DNA of 46,607 bases, from NCBI RefSeq assembly GCF_014529705.1, contig NZ_JAANIH010000068.1, positions 1 to 46,607 on the forward strand. The letters are read 5' to 3'. The number at the start of each line of letters is the position of its first letter. The stretch's first letter is position 1. Below are positions 46,053 to 46,607 of the stretch, piece after piece. The translations under genes were made by a program, and so were the position numbers. The notes under the pieces were generated by a model. That model worked only from the letters and a program-made list of their open reading frames with translations. It had not been told where the DNA came from and did not search any database. The DNA comes from Bradyrhizobium campsiandrae (GTDB lineage Bacteria > Pseudomonadota > Alphaproteobacteria > Rhizobiales > Xanthobacteraceae).

Positions 46053-46137
46053 GGTGGGTTAGCGAAGCGCAACCCACCTCTTTAATTTCCACCAAGACAG
46101 AAGTGGTGGGTTACGCCTTCGGCGAACCCACCCTACG
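46048..46137. repeat. Palindromic repeat, GGGTGGGTT family
   Basis: CGTAGGGTGGGTT (46048-46060) and AACCCACCCTACG (46125-46137) are perfect inverted arms, with inner GTGGGTT-type pairings. It carries the LysR stop codon in its left arm and separates the LysR and TetR convergent genes. Related by core sequence to 154-240. Confidence 0.8.
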
Positions 46138-46151
46138 GCACCGCGGCATCC

Positions 46152-46607
46152 CTAGTTCTGCTTCGCCTTCTTCGCCGTCGCCACCTTCGGCTCCCGCTTC
46201 GCCCCTTCCAGCGCGCTATCCCTGCCCGCCTTCAGCACCTCGTCCGAGAGCTCGCTGGAGCCGGCGATGCGCGCCAGCAGCATCGTGCCGGCCATCGTCG
46301 CAAGCGTCGCGATCGCCTGCTTGCGCGCGGCCTTGCGCGGCTGATTTGGAATGAAATCGGTGATCATCTCGACCATCTCGTCGAGCTTGCCGGCAAAGGC
46401 CTTGCGCGTCTTCGGGCTCTCGCGGGCGATCTCGGCGCCGAGCGCGGGGATCGAGCAGCCATGGCCGGGATTGTCCCGGTGCAGCACCGAAAGATAGGTC
46501 TCGACGATCTGCGCTAGCTGCTTCTCGGGCGCGACTTGACCCGACTGCTTGCGCCAATGCTCCATCGAGCGGTCCATGGCGTAGGCAAAGGCCTCGATCA
46601 CCAGCGC
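46152..46607 (-). CDS. TetR family regulator, C-terminal part (cut by window end)
   Basis: The visible 151 residues are the ligand-binding part of a TetR-type regulator: FAYAMDRSMEHWRKQ, GCSIPALGAEIARESPKTRKAF and the long C-terminal helix ending in a Lys-rich tail (EPKVATAKKAKQN). The N-terminal helix-turn-helix lies beyond 46607; a GTG at 46601 is only an in-frame codon. Identification rests on the pattern of the regulatory domain (GC-hxx-GAEIA segment common in TetR proteins). Confidence 0.75.
   Translation of the reverse strand, partial: ALVIEAFAYAMDRSMEHWRKQSGQVAPEKQLAQIVETYLSVLHRDNPGHGCSIPALGAEIARESPKTRKAFAGKLDEMVEMITDFIPNQPRKAARKQAIATLATMAGTMLLARIAGSSELSDEVLKAGRDSALEGAKREPKVATAKKAKQN

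Overview
The window looks like chromosomal DNA of a Bradyrhizobium-type alphaproteobacterium. GC content is high, intergenic gaps are short, and several families of long palindromic repeats of the kind common in Bradyrhizobium occur more than once. Gene content (valine catabolism, form II CoxL-like protein, MAPEG, DSD1-family PLP enzymes, LacI and LysR regulators) agrees. I see no rRNA, tRNA, IS element, phage or CRISPR array. The assignment rests on reading alone, without database searches.

Layout. 1-4.7 kb: a palindromic repeat, a DHCW-type cupin, a CspA cold-shock gene with long leader and terminator, an RsmB-type rRNA methylase, a MAPEG membrane protein, a membrane-anchored hypothetical protein and a metallophosphoesterase. 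4.7-11.6 kb: a compact catabolic operon with a PLP D-amino-acid deaminase, a four-part amino-acid ABC transporter, RidA, an M14 zinc deacylase and a LacI regulator, preceded by a perfect 16-bp palindrome that is probably the LacI operator. 11.6-16.6 kb: a small membrane protein, an MDR-type reductase, guaB and a DHA2 efflux transporter. 16.7-24.6 kb: an envelope/signalling block with a secreted clan-A glycoside hydrolase, an OmpR-type regulator, a hybrid histidine kinase and, divergently, an autotransporter with a TIG domain. 24.6-30 kb: rlmE, ppx/gppA, an orphan xanthine-dehydrogenase-type molybdenum subunit and a double hot-dog protein. 30-35.7 kb: a UPF0178-ABC-F-DSD1 operon and a divergent LysR/MFS pair. 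35.7-45 kb: a long minus-strand operon for valine and acyl-CoA catabolism (mmsA, acyl-CoA dehydrogenase, HIBYL-CoA hydrolase, mmsB, acyl-CoA ligase, MaoC hydratase, SDR, HI0933-type flavoprotein). 45-46.6 kb: a divergent LysR with an inverted-repeat operator, another palindromic repeat, and the C-terminal part of a TetR regulator cut by the window end.

How genes work together. The 4.7-11.6 kb operon can import a small amino-acid-like solute, remove an acyl group, dehydrate/deaminate it with a PLP-Zn enzyme and clear the enamine/imine with RidA; the exact substrate cannot be read from sequence. The 35.7-45 kb operon covers isobutyryl-CoA to propionyl-CoA except for a classical crotonase hydratase, a step the MaoC protein might fill. 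The best candidates for undescribed biology are the LacI-controlled deacylase/deaminase operon, the secreted hydrolase beside a hybrid kinase and autotransporter, the orphan molybdenum subunit, and a flavoprotein gene that appears to lack a standard start codon.
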